Made by a program: the position numbers and the translations under genes. This document shows, piece by piece, positions 30,478 to 43,449 of a stretch of 64,000 bases of DNA; positions within the stretch are counted from its first letter, which is position 1; the number at the start of each line of letters is the position of its first letter. The DNA comes from Thunnus maccoyii (Eukaryota; Chordata; Actinopteri; Scombriformes; Scombridae), in NCBI RefSeq assembly GCF_910596095.1, contig NC_056552.1:12505111-12569110 (forward strand), in the 5' to 3' direction. The notes beneath the pieces are model-generated. The model did no database searches, had not been told where the DNA came from, and saw only the letters and a program-made list of their open reading frames with translations.

Positions 30478-31045
30478 TTATACAACATCACACCAACAAT
30501 CCTGTCATGCCTGCATAGGTGGACTCCGTTATGTCCCCCAGCATATTCCCCAGTGCCTCTTGTGTCTCCCACTCCCGTGTTTCCAGTGCTCCCCTGTCTG
30601 TCTCTTCCTGTCTGTGTCTGTGTGTTGGCGTGGGCGTTGCTTTTCTCTACTCACTCTCCCTGGTCACCTGCACACTTGGCTTCTATCAGCTCATCAACCC
30701 GCAGCATATCAACCCTGGTTCTTCACACATTCTTCATCAGATCGTTGTTTCAGCTACTGTGGTAGACTCATGTTCTTGGACCACTTACTCCTTGTGATTT
30801 CCTTGAGAAGTTGTTGTGTCTGTGTTTTTGTATGCTGACACTCACTGTTTTTTCTCTGTGACCTAGGACCACTGCGTTCCCATCTGCTTTCCTGCCTGTC
30901 TAACCTGCCTGCTTGCCAACTTGCATCCTCACCTCTTCTTCACTCCAGCCAGCCATGCTCTCACCCTCGCCTCACTCCGGTGCCTTCCATTACCTTTCAT
31001 CCCCTCCTGCAAATCTTCCAACTGTTGCAATAAATCCCATTCCTT
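30478..31045 (+). repeat. possible retroposon fragment, C/T-rich
   Basis: A C/T-rich, relatively GC-rich block opening into several frames and ending with TTGCAATAAATCCCATTCC, a polyadenylation-like end placed directly before a TTAA-flanked MITE. It could be a degenerate LTR or SINE-like element. No internal promoter or target duplication was found. Confidence 0.3.
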
Positions 31046-31049
31046 TTAA

Positions 31050-31647
31050 AGGACCAGTGTATGTAGGATTTAGTGATATCTAGTGGTGGGGTCACAGATT
31101 GCAACCCCTTGCCCTCACCCCTTCTAAAAAACTCTTGATCAGCGTTTGGATGTGATAAAAAAAAAACCTCTGAGGAGTCGGCTGTTCAGTTTTTCTGTTA
31201 AGTACATTTTGTTTTAATTAGCATTAGCATTAGCATTATCACAGTTTACAATAGACTGTAAATGCACACTGCTATCCAAGCTAGCATCTAGCGTTAGGGT
31301 CAGCTCCATCCTCTTGTCCAAATATGGTCACTTCTGGTTCCAAAAATCCAAGCTGGCGATGGTCAAATCCAAGATGGTGATGGTCAAATTGCTAAACTCA
31401 TAAAAAACATGAAAGGCAGTTTGTCCATTCTGGGCTACTGTAGAAACATGGCAGTGCAACATGGCGGGCTCCGTGGAAGAGGACCCATTCCTAGGTAGAT
31501 ATAAAGGGCTAATTTTAAGGTAACAAAAACACAACCATTCTTATTTTCAGGTGATTATACACTAATTAAAACATACTAATGAATATTATATTCCATTTCT
31601 GCCAAGTCTGCTCTACCAGATGCTGCTAAATTCTACACACTGCACCT
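31050..31647. mobile_element. TTAA-flanked MITE, AGGTGCAGTGT-type termini
   Basis: Terminal inverted repeats AGG(A/T)(C/G)CAGTGTGTAG-like start at 31,050 and end at 31,647, flanked by TTAA at 31,046-31,049 and 31,648-31,651. It contains TTTAGTGATATCTAGTGG near the left end and ATATTATATTCCATTTCTGCC near the right end, segments I recall as common in fish genomes. It is 598 bp with no coding capacity. Confidence 0.8.
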
Positions 31648-32790
31648 TTAACCTACCTCTCTGTGTTTGTGTTCTGCGTTTGTGTCCCCACTCACTGAAC
31701 TAACAGGTTATCATGGAAACCTGGTTTACAGTATGTCCTCAAGATCACAGTAGATACTATAGAAAGTATGATTACAAGGAAGTCGCAGGTAGAGATTGAT
31801 CTTTGTGAGACCTTAATCTTACTTGTATTGTGAAAATGACAATGCTCTCATCAGTTCCTGCAGCTTTCTCATGAGTTTTCTTGGCTTTATGTCAGAATGG
31901 TCAGCAAAGCCAGAGGGGAGATGTACGTTTGTGATAAACTCACTATCCAGTGCAGTGTTTCACTGTCATGAAGTTACGCTGCCATTTATTTCAATTAATT
32001 AAATTATTTTTTAAGAAACATTTTCCAGATTTACATTTTTGACATCATGCCAAGTCTAATTAGATTTATTAGCTGCCTTCAGCCACTGGTTTCTGTTCAA
32101 TACTCTATGTTTTGAGAATCAATTTAAAAAATTGACACTTAAGCGAAAAAGGTTATAAATATATCAGTGTCTTCATTTTGACAACTTGAAAAAAAAATAT
32201 ATTTCTTGTTGTTTCCAAAGCTTTCCACCACATTTTACAGCCTTCCTCAGTGGATGGAGTTGCTCGGTTGTAATGGAGATGGTTTATTGTTATCAAATGA
32301 CCTAAGAATTTGAGTCACCTGATAGCTGTCTTCATACATTTCATAATAGTGTTATCAGTGTGTGGTAAGAGAAATTATTCAAAATGTTTATGACATCCAA
32401 TCTTAGTACAGTTTGCTGGAAATATCTATCTAGCCTTTTTCTGCCCCAGTGTGCAAGTCATGTAGACTGGACGGTAGTCTAGTAGTATGGACAACTTGGA
32501 TCATGATCTAGTTGCAGCATTTTATAACTGACCAATACTTTTCAGTAACCAGAGAACTGGCCAGGTCTCTGTTTATAATATGTTTCATGGTGGAGCCAAA
32601 TTTGATTTAGTAACTGGGCTCAATCATTTTGGCATAAAAGATAAGTCAAAATAGTCCCTAACAAATATACCATTTACTCCTTACTGTTTGAGTAATGTTA
32701 GGGAGAAACTAGAGTATCCAGCTATTTTAGAAATCAATGGGCTTGAGAGCCACAGAAAGGTGGACAGTATTGAGAGATGAACTAACACGT

Positions 32791-32854
32791 TGTCACTTTA
32801 AAATTTTGAAAAATTTTAAAGTGACAGCTGGTGACATTAAAAAATGTCACCAGC
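32791..32854. repeat. two adjacent perfect hairpins
   Basis: The first hairpin has 16-bp perfect arms, TGTCACTTTAAAATTT at 32,791-32,806 and its exact complement at 32,811-32,826, with loop TGAA. The second has 12-bp perfect arms, GCTGGTGACATT at 32,827-32,838 and its complement at 32,843-32,854, with loop AAAA. The hairpins abut with no spacer. Function unknown. Confidence 0.95.
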
Positions 32855-33930
32855 CTTATTTTTTAAAGAACTGTTGCAGAAATCCTCTAAATCTGGAAAC
32901 TGACATTACTGGCAAATGTCTCAGCCAGAGTTCTACAAAGGCACAAATATAAACATTCATACAGTCTGTGATGAACATCTATACCTTTTATTATTCTCAT
33001 ATTATTCACACAGATGCAATCACTATTGCTCATTAATGTTCCAGTGTTGCTTGTCTACCTTAGAGCATTAGAAAAACAACCAGTTAAAGGAATAGGATGA
33101 TTGAGCAAAAAGGCTATTCATTTGTGGTCAAAATCTAACATTGTGATCAGATGTAACTTCACATAAAGTGACAGTAAGGATCACTACACATATTGCAGGT
33201 TGCAGTGGCAGGAGGACAAACATCTGCCTATATAAAATCACCATCTTGCATTGTAGTAGATCTGCATGTATGCACCCATGCACATTACTCCTGGTAATAC
33301 CAGTGCTCGGGAGAACATGACAGCATGCAATACTTCCCCCGCTTCCTTCCCCATCATCATGCTTGATATGGGGACTGTCCAGTGTGTCAGTGACTCAAGA
33401 CCAACGGCCTTGTTCCTTCATGGCCCTGACTGAGCCAGGGCTAACACGCAGGGACAGGCTGAGTCATGTGGCTGGGGACGCTCCGCTGGCGTGTTGCCTG
33501 TCTCTTCACCTCACCGCAGTCTCTTGGATGCAGCCTGACAACGGGCTACGGAGGCACTGCGAGTGCCCCTTCCTCAGCGTGACACTAGATGCCAGAGTTC
33601 AAGAACACTATCGTCGTTACAGTTGCTCAGGCCTGTTTATTCTACCCGTCGGTGTCGAGATGCATTTGTGACCTGTTGTGCTTCAAGAGAGTGGGAACAT
33701 CAGTGACTTTTTGGGTTTTTCATCATTGCTCTTTTTATAGATTTTTTTCTTTCTTTTATTTTTGTTGAAATAATGACCAAAGCCTTGGTCAAAAATATCA
33801 TATCAATCACATGGCTCTCCATGAAGTGGCTCTCATCAGCTAATAACTCACAAATTCAACTAGAGATCAACAATCTTAGACAATCACAAAATTCCAGGAG
33901 ATACAGTAATTCAAGAGTTTTATACTTTAA

Positions 33931-34888
33931 AGCAACTACAAGGAGTTTTTAACTGGTCACAAAACAGTCTCATTTTAACACTGATGCCTCTATTTGACCT
34001 ACATAAGCAAACAAGATCATCAGCGAGAAGATTGGATATTTCAATATAATCATTCTAAATGCCTGCCACTCGGTCAGATTCCCCACAAAATCAGATGAAA
34101 TGATCTACTGCACGCAGACTGGAAGAGCCTACGTTTACATTACATGTAGCATTGCAGCATGAGGGAGTACAAAGACGTTATTAGGACAAGGGGAGGACAT
34201 TTCTCTCTGTTTGATAAGTCTAAAACTAAAGTTAGACTGATTGTTGGCTTTCCGACTCATTTCAAAAAAGACTAGAGAAACAGAGAGAGAGAGCGCGAGC
34301 GAGCTGAGAGAGAGAGAGTGAGAGAGTGAGAGAGCAGTGGTGGTCTGCAGCTAGAGAGTGATTGAAGAGCGGGAGCGATGGTAGTGAAAACAAACCTGTG
34401 AATCAGATAAATAAAACTTTATTTTCTGATTGTTTCATGGTGGTTACATTCTAAAGCACCAGTAAACACACCCACACCCCCACACAACCCTGCGGGAAGG
34501 TGCCGCATTGCCGGATTTGGTGTGAATGCAGCCTTACATGTAACCTAGGTGTATGGACAGTACTAAAATAAAGTTTTCTTTCACCATTGTCATATTACAG
34601 TTATTAATCTTACATAGCCACAAACAGATACATTACCGCGTTAATATGGATCTCACTGCTTTTCTTGGCAAGATATGGACTACTCTGCCTCTGATTGGCT
34701 TACCCTGATATTCTCGCCCTAAACCTAACCAACCCAACCAACGCAGGCAATGAGCACTAGCCTGAGATCTTTACGACATGAGGTAGTGGTGGTCATGGGA
34801 AATGCAGTCTTCATTCCGGGAAACACTACCGCTTTTGTCCACAGCAGCTGCCAAAATCAAGACAAAATGAAAGTTCCTTGTAGTAACT
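33931..34888. mobile_element. TTAA-flanked MITE, AGCAACTACAAGG-type termini
   Basis: Inverted termini AGCAACTACAAGGAGTTTTT at the left and the complement of AGTTACTACAAGGAACTTTC at the right, flanked by TTAA at 33,927-33,930 and 34,889-34,892. It is 958 bp, with an internal GA-rich tract at 34,276-34,337 and no transposase. Confidence 0.7.
34276..34337. repeat. GA-rich simple repeat
   Basis: GAGA tract with GCGCGAGCGAGC in the middle, inside the MITE at 33,931-34,888. Confidence 0.9.
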
Positions 34889-36139
34889 TTAAAAAAATGT
34901 ATTCTGTTTTTTTCTGCGTCATTCACTATTTTGCAGAAAGACCTTTGTCAACCCCAGAGAGATGAAACCCCCCTCTGTGTTTGTTTAATCCACATGAAGA
35001 CTTGAACAATAATTGTAATTGTTGAAGTAAGGGCAAGCTCTTTCACTCAAGAACAGAGTGGAAGTAGAGAGAACAACATACTGTGACAATTATGAAAAAA
35101 AATCTGTCACATGTAACAGATTCATAAATGTGGAAGCTGTGGATGCTTTACATTCTGATACTCTGGGGTCTGCCTTTTCTATGCTGATTTTTCACAGTGA
35201 GATATTTATTGTCTGAGCAAAATGGTGAGCATAGAGAGAAGCTCTTGCAAACAAACACTTTTAGCATTTATGTTTTAACTACAACATTATGTGCAATCAA
35301 ACATTGTAGCTGCACAAGAAATGTCTTGACAGATGTCTGAATCATCCACTGTACTCTGAGCCCCTCCCTGATTTTTGACAAAATCAAACTACCTGTTTAA
35401 AAAGACTAAAATTTACCAAATCTGTTGGTAGACTATCTGCCCTACCAATGACAGCAGCTCACTACTGGAACTGGTCTTGATTACAAATCATCGTTCCTTT
35501 TTTTCCAAACGGAGCAGACGTAGTTTCATTTGAACCACACAGAGCTACAGAACCGCTGAGCAGGAGGACAGGAAAAACATGTCTTGGGGATAAATGTTGT
35601 TATTTGGTGTATAACTACTTTATTTGGATTTTTGTTTATTATTCTTTTAAATGCTCAATGTTCAATGATCAACTCAAGGAAATAATCAATTTTAACAAAC
35701 ACACCTTTTTATGTTTGAAGACCACTGATCCACTTTTTTGGGTAGCTTGCCTCTGACCGGCATCTTTATTGTGATTGGCTGTAAAGACTTAATCATAAAG
35801 GTCAGATGTAATTTGACAAAATTATCATGATATGAAACAGACTGACTGTAGCATTGCTCATAACTGGATAGGGAACAACTTAAGTGCTGTCAACAACTCA
35901 CATTTCTGTCTGAAATGATCAAAAGTTCTCTTTTTACTTGAGTTAGTCAAAACAATCAGACTTCTAAGTCCTATTTGACATGGAGAGTTAATCCTTATAT
36001 AATTATCATAATGGGCCTTTTTGTTACTAATGACGTTAACAATGTCTCCAAGTGTCCCAGTAAGTCATGACAGTGTGACAGTGAGCCAGCATGGACAGCA
36101 CCAGGATCCTGAAACTGAAGCAGCTAAAAGGAATTCAGC

Positions 36140-36195
36140 CATGATTAGCTTTTCCTACTATGACAAGTCAAAATATCTTCTCTGAAAAAGGCCTA
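36140..36195 (-). repeat. short dispersed repeat, inverted relative of 11,119-11,168
   Basis: TTTTCCTACTATGACAAGTC followed by TTCTCTGAAAAAGGCCTAT is the complement of the sequence near 11,120-11,165. A related core, CTATGACAAGTCAAAATG, also occurs at about 21,098-21,115. Confidence 0.4.
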
Positions 36196-37938
36196 TGGGA
36201 AATCACGAATGTACTGGGTCATGTAATGACATCATTTGGTATAAGTTTTCACTTTCTCTGGCTAATTAGACCTTTGCTTGAGTGGAGCTATGTTGGGAAT
36301 TACATGAGGTTTGATTAATTGGATATGGTCCAATTAATCAAATAAGTAAAAACACCTGTGTGGGTGAACCATAACTGTCTAGACGGTTTAACATTTAGAT
36401 TGAAACCAGCTTTGGTATCTCATTGTTGCTCTTACATAGACACTATAATCACCCTCCTCCACACACACACTCACTCAGATACATAAATATGCTAGAATGT
36501 GTCTATAAAGAAAACAATGACTGTGAATGTCTTGTATTCATTGATAATTCGCCAAAATGGCATAACTAAATTGTTTTAAACAACCCATGATGAATACTGA
36601 AAGCTTATAACCCTCTAGGACAGCACGTATTTTCATTTTGGTGATGAAAAAAATTTGCCCCTTAAGTAAACAATTCAGACTCAAAAACAACGTTGACTAA
36701 TGCAATAGTTATTGGAAATTTGTTTAGACTGTCAATTATCCAGACTTTGGAGCAAAACAATTTATTTTGTTTGCCTTTGCTCAAGCTGTTTTACCTTCCC
36801 TGACAGCAGTGGGCGGGGGGAATGATGAAAAACCACTCAGACAGGAGATTCCAAAATGTCGACACGCTGTGGTGCCGTAGGCCAACTCTCTGAACATGAT
36901 GGTGAGATTATAGAAGTCTTTACCCCCTGCCATCAGAAAATGATTTGCTCTGCTCCCGGTGAGGATCCACAACACACAATAAAGCAGCAGGTTGTGCCTG
37001 AATCCATGCACTTTTACAAAGTGTAACAAGGCAACTTAAGACTTTCACCTTTTAGCTTGACACATTCAGAATTAAACCCAATTTATATTCAGACTGAGAC
37101 TTTGCCACCCTTCTCTGCCTCGGGCATTCACACTTGCTGGTACAGATATAGTCTTCCTTCCACGCTCTGCATCTGGCCTCTGTCTGTGTCTGAGAAAGAG
37201 ATTGAGAAAAGACACACTTTGAAAATCTCTGCTGAACAGCTGGCTGCCCAGTAAAGCATGTTACCCTCCTGTATCACAGCGGAGCCAAGTTTAAAGGAAC
37301 AATCTAAGAATAGACCATGTTCATCACGGCTCTGGCTGTAACAGTGTGATTGTGTGAATTATAAAGGCAATTGTGTGTATTGAATGAACATGTGTAAAAA
37401 AAAATTAAATTGTGTTTGTGGCTGTGATTCTGTGTATTATATATACAGCATATACCAAAATGTGTGACCATGCAGCTGTGGTTCACTGCCCCCCCGCCAC
37501 CGCAGCAAGAGTCACTTTGCATTAATTCGCTGTGGCTTGATAAAAACAAAGAGCAGACCAGTAGGGGCTTTAGAAGGAGCCAAGTGAGCCACGCAGGCTA
37601 GTGGGACCTCATTGCCAGGATGATGTCACCATGCCTGCCTGTGGGCCTCAATTTTCATGTCTACATATGTGGAAAGAGCAAGGACATCGCAGCTGACCAT
37701 TAATGCAAGTTCATTATTATCTTGTCCTGAAGACCTGCCAGTAAGACATTCCTCTATATGACTCTAATTATATCAGCAATTCCGATGTCTGTTGCAAAGA
37801 ATAATTGATTGCAAGTTTTTCCATTTGCCACTGATTCGACATATGAGGATCAGCGTACTTATAGGAGTTCTACTCAACGTGTGAAAACAGCTGTACGTCT
37901 TCTGTGGCTCTGAAAGGAGCTTTGTGAAGCTGGAGAAA

Positions 37939-37977
37939 ATAACCCTGATGATGTCATAGTGATGTCATCAGGGTTAT
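37939..37977. repeat. inverted repeat with 13-bp arms
   Basis: ATAACCCTGATGA (37,939-37,951) and its exact complement TCATCAGGGTTAT (37,965-37,977) flank a 13-nt loop. TGATGTCAT near the left arm and TGATGTCATC at the right arm resemble CREB/ATF half-site-containing sequences. Confidence 0.9.
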
Positions 37978-39902
37978 GTTAGACTGGGCTTCGAGATTTT
38001 TACCAGAGAGTCTGGGTTATAAACAGGAGGGTTTAAAATAAATTCAACAGGCAAGGAAGGTCTGAGGAAAGCATAGACTGTATATAAAGATTGACGTAGC
38101 GAGGTGTGACGTCACCTGTTGAAGCCCAGAGCTGCTGCTTACAGTCAGGGCGCCATCTTTTCTGTTTGGAGGCAAGATCTTTCTAATAAGGAAGGCGAGG
38201 TGTTGCCTTTCATGGTCTGGAAACACGCTACCTTGGACCGAAGTTGCAGGCGAGTGAACTGTCAATCACAACTGTCAATCAACACCTACATGGTAGATAT
38301 CCTAGCCTACTATATGTCTTCAAATCCTTTTAACAGAGGAATAATCTCCAAAATTACAACCAGCAAACTTATAACAGGGCAAGAATTTAGCGAATGAGAC
38401 CATAATGACATAATGAAGAAAAAAAATTACTTACTATTTCTATAGAGAAGTTTTTTTTTGATTGGGAGTCAATTGGAGCCAGCATCTAGCAGCTGACAGT
38501 GGCATTACACTTTAACGTACTCTTGTGCACTGGCTTCAGTCTCAATCAGTGATAGTTGCCACTTGGGGAGGAAAGACCCTATTGAAGTGCATTGAGGGGT
38601 TTGTAGGATCCAGTGTTTTTTAAGCTTGACTCATACTAGTCAAGTCAAAATTTTGCAGCCTGGGTCACTTTCTGTTTTGCAATGAACTTAATGAAGGTCT
38701 AAAGCTAAATCGGTTGAGTATACGTAACAGAACCATGTGCTTCTTCACTAATTTTTGACCAATATCTTAATAATACTGAAAGTGGAACAAAGTTGTTTGA
38801 TCGTTCAGTATGAAGTTTATCCAGCACTAAAATATAAGACATTAGATATATAAGAATTGACACCATGTGACACTTTGTTACATTAAAACAGTAGTGTTTG
38901 ATCATTTATATTTAAATTAAGCAGCTAATCTTACAAATCTTATATTTTAGTTACAAGTGAGTGAGCACAGAAAAAAAAAACCTTCACAGACTTGGTATTT
39001 ACAGAGGACAGCTTCAAGTGTAAGAAAATACAGTGATAAATATAAAGTCTTGTTAATTCATGTAAATTCACACTGTTCCCATTAAAAATGGATTGTCAAA
39101 TAAATTCTCATCATACATCGTCATTATACAGGTCATTCACATACAATCTTAACATAATCCATAGGGATCCGATCATTCATAGTCAGTACTTTTTACTTTT
39201 TAGTACTTTTTTTTCTTATGAGGTGTAACAGTGGGATTTTTGTATGTTACAGGGTATCCTAAAGTTTGAAGTGAGAGTTGGTGCCGAATCAATGATAACT
39301 AAAGAAACCACAGACACCTCTGGACATCTATAGTTGTTAAGAATGTATAACTTTTTAGTTGTTCATTTACTCTTTCTGATGTCTGGTGTTTCTATTTACA
39401 ATCTATACAATCACCCCAAACTCTCCTTTGGATAACTTCATAAGCTGTAGCTAAATAAAATCTCATCCTACAGTTATTGGTTTTATCTGTTTGTTGACTG
39501 ATGCATCAAAATACAGATTTTTCCAGTTTTGTGCTCCATTCTAAATCACTGTTGAGACCATCACTCTTATAACTGAGCAAGGATGGGGGGGCTTGTACTG
39601 CAACTGAGGCTCTAAGGTATAGCCTTCATGTTTTTAAGAGTCTCAGAGTAAAACCAACAGAAATTGCACCTAAAAATCCTTCACACTAAACCACATTTGT
39701 CAGTGCAAGTGATGTCAATAATGTAAGTCTGTGTTAACCAACAGAGCACCTTACACCACTGAGCTGTAGTGGCGGGTGCTGTGAAACTAATCTCACAGTA
39801 AATTGCATCGGTACCTCCGACCTGCCTTCTCCTCTTTCTATTCATGCCCTCATCTTTGACCACATCCTGGACCAATTTCTTCTCTCCCTCGTCTGTCCTC
39901 TG

Positions 39903-41943
39903 TTAGGACAAAAGCATCTTGGCTGCGTACAGCAGTATCCCACCCAGACCAGCAGTGGTAGCAATAGCAATGACCCTCACTAAGAGGAAGTCCATGGAAT
40001 CCTCCAGCTTTGTGTGCAGCCGCAGGACCTGGCGGTGGGTGTCCTCCCGGCTGCCAGAGTTCTCAATAACATGATTGGCCAAGCCGCGCTTTTCATTGAG
40101 CGGCATCTGTGCAGCCACGCGCTGCTCAGCCTGCTCCTGGGTCAGGCCATCCCTCTGCATCAGGCGCAATAGCTGAGTGGCAGGGTCACTGAAAAGGAAC
40201 GGACAATGGAGGTTATTTATGGTGAAGCCAAAGTACCCTGTTAAAAAAATCCAGAGGTAGTGAGTCATGCTAATAAGGCTCAGAGAGAGCTGGAAAGAGG
40301 TATCCAATAACTCACAAAACTATGGGCTTAACGGCCAGTTTCTGTCAAAAACAAACCTCGAAATATTTAATGGTTTAAAATATGAAACCTGTAAACAAAC
40401 AGTCTAAAAGTAACACTCTAAAGTGATGGGGGGGGGTGGAGAAAAGTAATCGTGTAGTCTCACCAGTAAACTACGACGGTGTGGTTCAGAAACTGAGTGA
40501 GCCGTCTGGTTTCAAAAAGAAGAGGGACATCGAGCACAACATAGCGGTACCCTAAGGAAACGGAAGAGAAGGAGGAGCATTGTGTAACAGATTCAATTAG
40601 TGTCAACACATTTACACTTTTAACACTGTGAAAAAACTGGTAACACAATTAAGTTAATTACTTTTTAAGAACATATAACAAGTGGTGTATGAGAAGTTTA
40701 TTTTAAGGCACATTCTTGGGTTGCTTAAGAATGAATCTACAGAAAGTGGGAGTCAGGGCCATTTCTTTTAAAGTTATGGTATGAAATGATTACAGCAGAA
40801 GATCTAGTGTGAAGCAGAATCTTATCATTTTTATCTCTTCACCTTCTACATTTTCAAATATCTCAATATTTAGCTCACAGAGACCAATGCAGAAGGCTTT
40901 GCTGAGAAAAATTCTCTAAACTAATGTCCATAGATGCACTGCAAAAGAGCCCTGACTCACTTTCAGTTAATTTTCCTACTTTTCAGCGCTTAAAGTTAAC
41001 TGCTAAGTCAGCCAAGCACGATTCCTTCCGCACCTCTGAGAAAGTAGAATAAGATCTCTTTCAGCATTGCTTTATGGATCTCCGGGTGGGTGATGGAGTT
41101 CAGCAGCTTCCTCTTTTCTTCGTTGGTGAAGATGAGCTGGCCGAGCTTCTGTCTGTCAATCTCCCCGTTCTCAAGCAGGATCTCCGGCCCAAAATGGTAG
41201 ACGATGCGGGAATAGGCAGGAGTGTGCGGCTCCACGACTGTTTTCAAGAAAAGACAGTGACATTTGTTTTATTTTCCCCACTGGAAACCGTTGTAATTAA
41301 TTAGTTTCAAACTAATTGTATTTTATTCATATATTTGTGGTAGATATTGCAATCCTGTAGGACATAGTGACAGCAAAAGAAAAAAAAAGAACAGCAATTA
41401 TCTTACAGATTCATCAAACACCTGAGTAAAATTATATAACTAGCCTCATGTCTTATATTTTCTCCTGTATGCAGCTGCACACTCTTCACCCACTTCTGTG
41501 ACCTTTTTATCTTCACCACATAACTAAAACTTCAACCCTGCAGTCAGCAGAGACAGCCTTCATGACTCACACTCTCTCTCCAAGGGTCTGTCTTAATAAA
41601 CTTCCTACAGGCCAAACCTCCTCATGTCCATTTCAATATTTAATTATGGCAATGATAATACTAAAAGTCATTATTACATCAATCAAGGTTTAGTCAATCT
41701 TGTGAGACATATATGTAGGTGAATCCCAGTTCCAAGATCATAGTTTATTTTTTTAATTTATATTTCAACCATATATACATTCATTCACTGTGTAAATCTG
41801 TATAGTTTGTAGCAGAGGGATATTCACCCACCTTTTCTGGCCACAACATCAGCATCAATAATGGGGCAGCCAAGCTCCCGCAGCATTGAAGACACTGAGC
41901 TTTTCCCTGAGGCAATACCTCCAGTCAGCCCCACCAGGAACAT
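39903..41943 (-). CDS. dcakd: dephospho-CoA kinase domain-containing protein
   Basis: DCAKD is a CoaE-type P-loop kinase homologue related to the enzyme that phosphorylates dephospho-CoA in the last step of CoA synthesis; the cellular role of DCAKD itself is less settled. Four exons on the minus strand, 41,832-41,943, 41,034-41,237, 40,464-40,551 and 39,903-40,188, join with consistent phases into 229 residues (human 231). The Walker A motif [12 protein letters not shown] is at 5-16, the DAD motif at 30-32, the conserved ITHPEI segment in exon 2, and LDVPLLFE near 111-118. A hydrophobic segment near the C-terminus ([18 protein letters not shown]) suggests membrane association. The ATG sits directly on the splice acceptor TTCCAAG, preceded by a long poly-T tract, so the 5' UTR is on a separate exon upstream. 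It is transcribed in the same direction as pus3, which ends just upstream. Confidence 0.95.
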
Positions 41944-42024
41944 CTTGGAAGACATAAAAAAAAAAAAAAAATTAAAAAAAGACAAGATGTATCCGAGCTG
42001 TTTTTTTTATTGTAATAAAACTGT

Positions 42025-42066
<42 letters not shown>

Positions 42067-42077
42067 GATAGATAACA
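42025..42077. repeat. GATA tetranucleotide microsatellite
   Basis: About 13 GATA units with one GATA-to-AATA change, lying in the dcakd 5' UTR intron about 90 bp from the ATG exon. Confidence 0.95.
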
Positions 42078-42813
42078 AATATGACAAGGAAAAATATAAA
42101 ACAAAGACAATCAAAGCCTGGATAAAACAGTTAAAACAGTCTGAACGACAGCACCGGACACACGGATAATTGATGTGTACGATAAAACACAAGGCAATAG
42201 AAACTCCAAGAGCATATAAGAGTAAAAAAAGACCTAACAGCCAGCAGTAATAAATAATCATAAAGGTCACTTAGTGAGTCAATGTCAAGCACATGAAAAC
42301 TGTCATGGTGATGACACAAAACATAACATGTAGACTGACTAAAGCTGGGTCTATTTTGTACATATCAACAATATTAATAGTCAAATAAGACAAATATTAA
42401 GCTTTGAATGCATCTACATCTTGAAAATACATGAAAGATATGAACACAGATAATGTAGATATGCATACACAATAGTACCAATATAATTACCATTCAACTG
42501 CAATTTGAATTGGTGCTTTTTTTTCTGTAACGTTAGTTGAAATGTTTTATAGCCTTTTCGAGGCTGTCATGAGGTTTGACATCACGCCCCCTGCTGTGGA
42601 GATACTGAGCTACACACAGCTTATGTGTGACTCTGTGCCAAACTGATGTAAGTGTTGGAAAGTTGGCTTCTACTTTACCAAAAGCCAAAATAAACTCTGA
42701 CGACACTTAGCAGCTTAATAACGCGTCAACCAGGTTAAAGGTGAAGAGAATAACAGACTATTTTTTTTAAGTTACTACTATCAAAATACTTATGTTATGC
42801 AGTTTTGCTTTAC

Positions 42814-43090
42814 CTTGTAAGTGTCAGATACTCCTTAAATCGGATGAATGTACAGAGGAAGTCCGTGCAGTGGTGAGGCTAAAAAGAAAATAAAAACAAC
42901 CAGGACTGCTCACAAGCTAACGTTAGCACTAGTGTTGATCGGGTCAAAACGACCACAAACATACAAGCAAACGAACCGCCGCCATTTTCACTTCGTCCTT
43001 TCAGCTATACACACAGAGATGAAAGGGTTGGAGACTCTCGTGTTGCTGGATAGTGTTGTCTACAACTCTGAAATGCAGTGAAGTGAATGC
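42814..43090 (-). promoter_or_regulatory. dcakd: probable dcakd 5' UTR exon and promoter area
   Basis: A splice donor CAAG|GTAAAG is seen on the minus strand with the exon ending at 42,814, about 870 bp upstream of the dcakd ATG exon. The exon's far end is not defined; GC-richer DNA continues to about 43,200. This would place the dcakd start only about 100-150 bp beyond the pus3 polyadenylation signal. The exon is inferred from the donor and from the acceptor abutting the ATG. Confidence 0.45.
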
Positions 43091-43221
43091 TAACGACCTA
43101 GCTTCTTAGCTTGACGAGCGCCACCTCGAAACTCTTCCGACGTCCCGACTCCCTTACTAGTTTGACGTTAGTTCCGTCTAATCGTAAACCAAACTGAGCC
43201 TCAGAGTTGTTCCAAAACGTG

Positions 43222-43227
43222 TTTATT
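43222..43227 (-). terminator. pus3: pus3 polyadenylation signal
   Basis: Minus-strand AATAAA (TTTATT on the given strand), about 225 bp after the pus3 stop codon. It is a canonical hexamer at a normal distance, just before the presumed dcakd promoter. Confidence 0.6.
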
Positions 43228-43449
43228 TCACAGAAACACACATTTTAAAAACGAAAAAGTTGGTACACTTCTTATGAAATAAAAAAGTTAATCCAGCGTT
43301 TTGTTTCCTGAAATAAATGTATGAATTGAAATGTGAATGAATGTATGTGAAATAAAATGTAAATACAATGTTTTCGCATGAATAAAAACACTACAGAATA
43401 AACGTTGGCATGTCCATTTTACTGTGGAAAAATATTTAACTTATGCTTT

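Larger units (their letters stand above)
27015..39902. other. long intergenic region, no supported gene
   Basis: Nearly 13 kb between c1ql1 and the 3' end of dcakd. It contains a TG repeat (29,147-29,178), a dispersed repeat (about 29,800-30,125), a C/T-rich possible retroposon (about 30,478-31,045), two TTAA-flanked MITEs (31,050-31,647 and 33,931-34,888), twin hairpins (32,791-32,854), a GA-rich tract (34,276-34,337) and a 13-bp-arm palindrome (37,939-37,977). The open frame at 33,363-33,671 is GC-rich but matches nothing I know. No exons were recognised. Confidence 0.6.

Noticed and set aside
33363..33671. 102-codon plus-strand frame in GC-rich DNA
   Set aside because: No known domain, no flanking splice signals that extend it, and no similarity I can recall.
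42007..42270. Minus-strand frame ending in a Ser-Ile-Tyr-Leu repeat
   Set aside because: The repeat is the translation of the GATA microsatellite.
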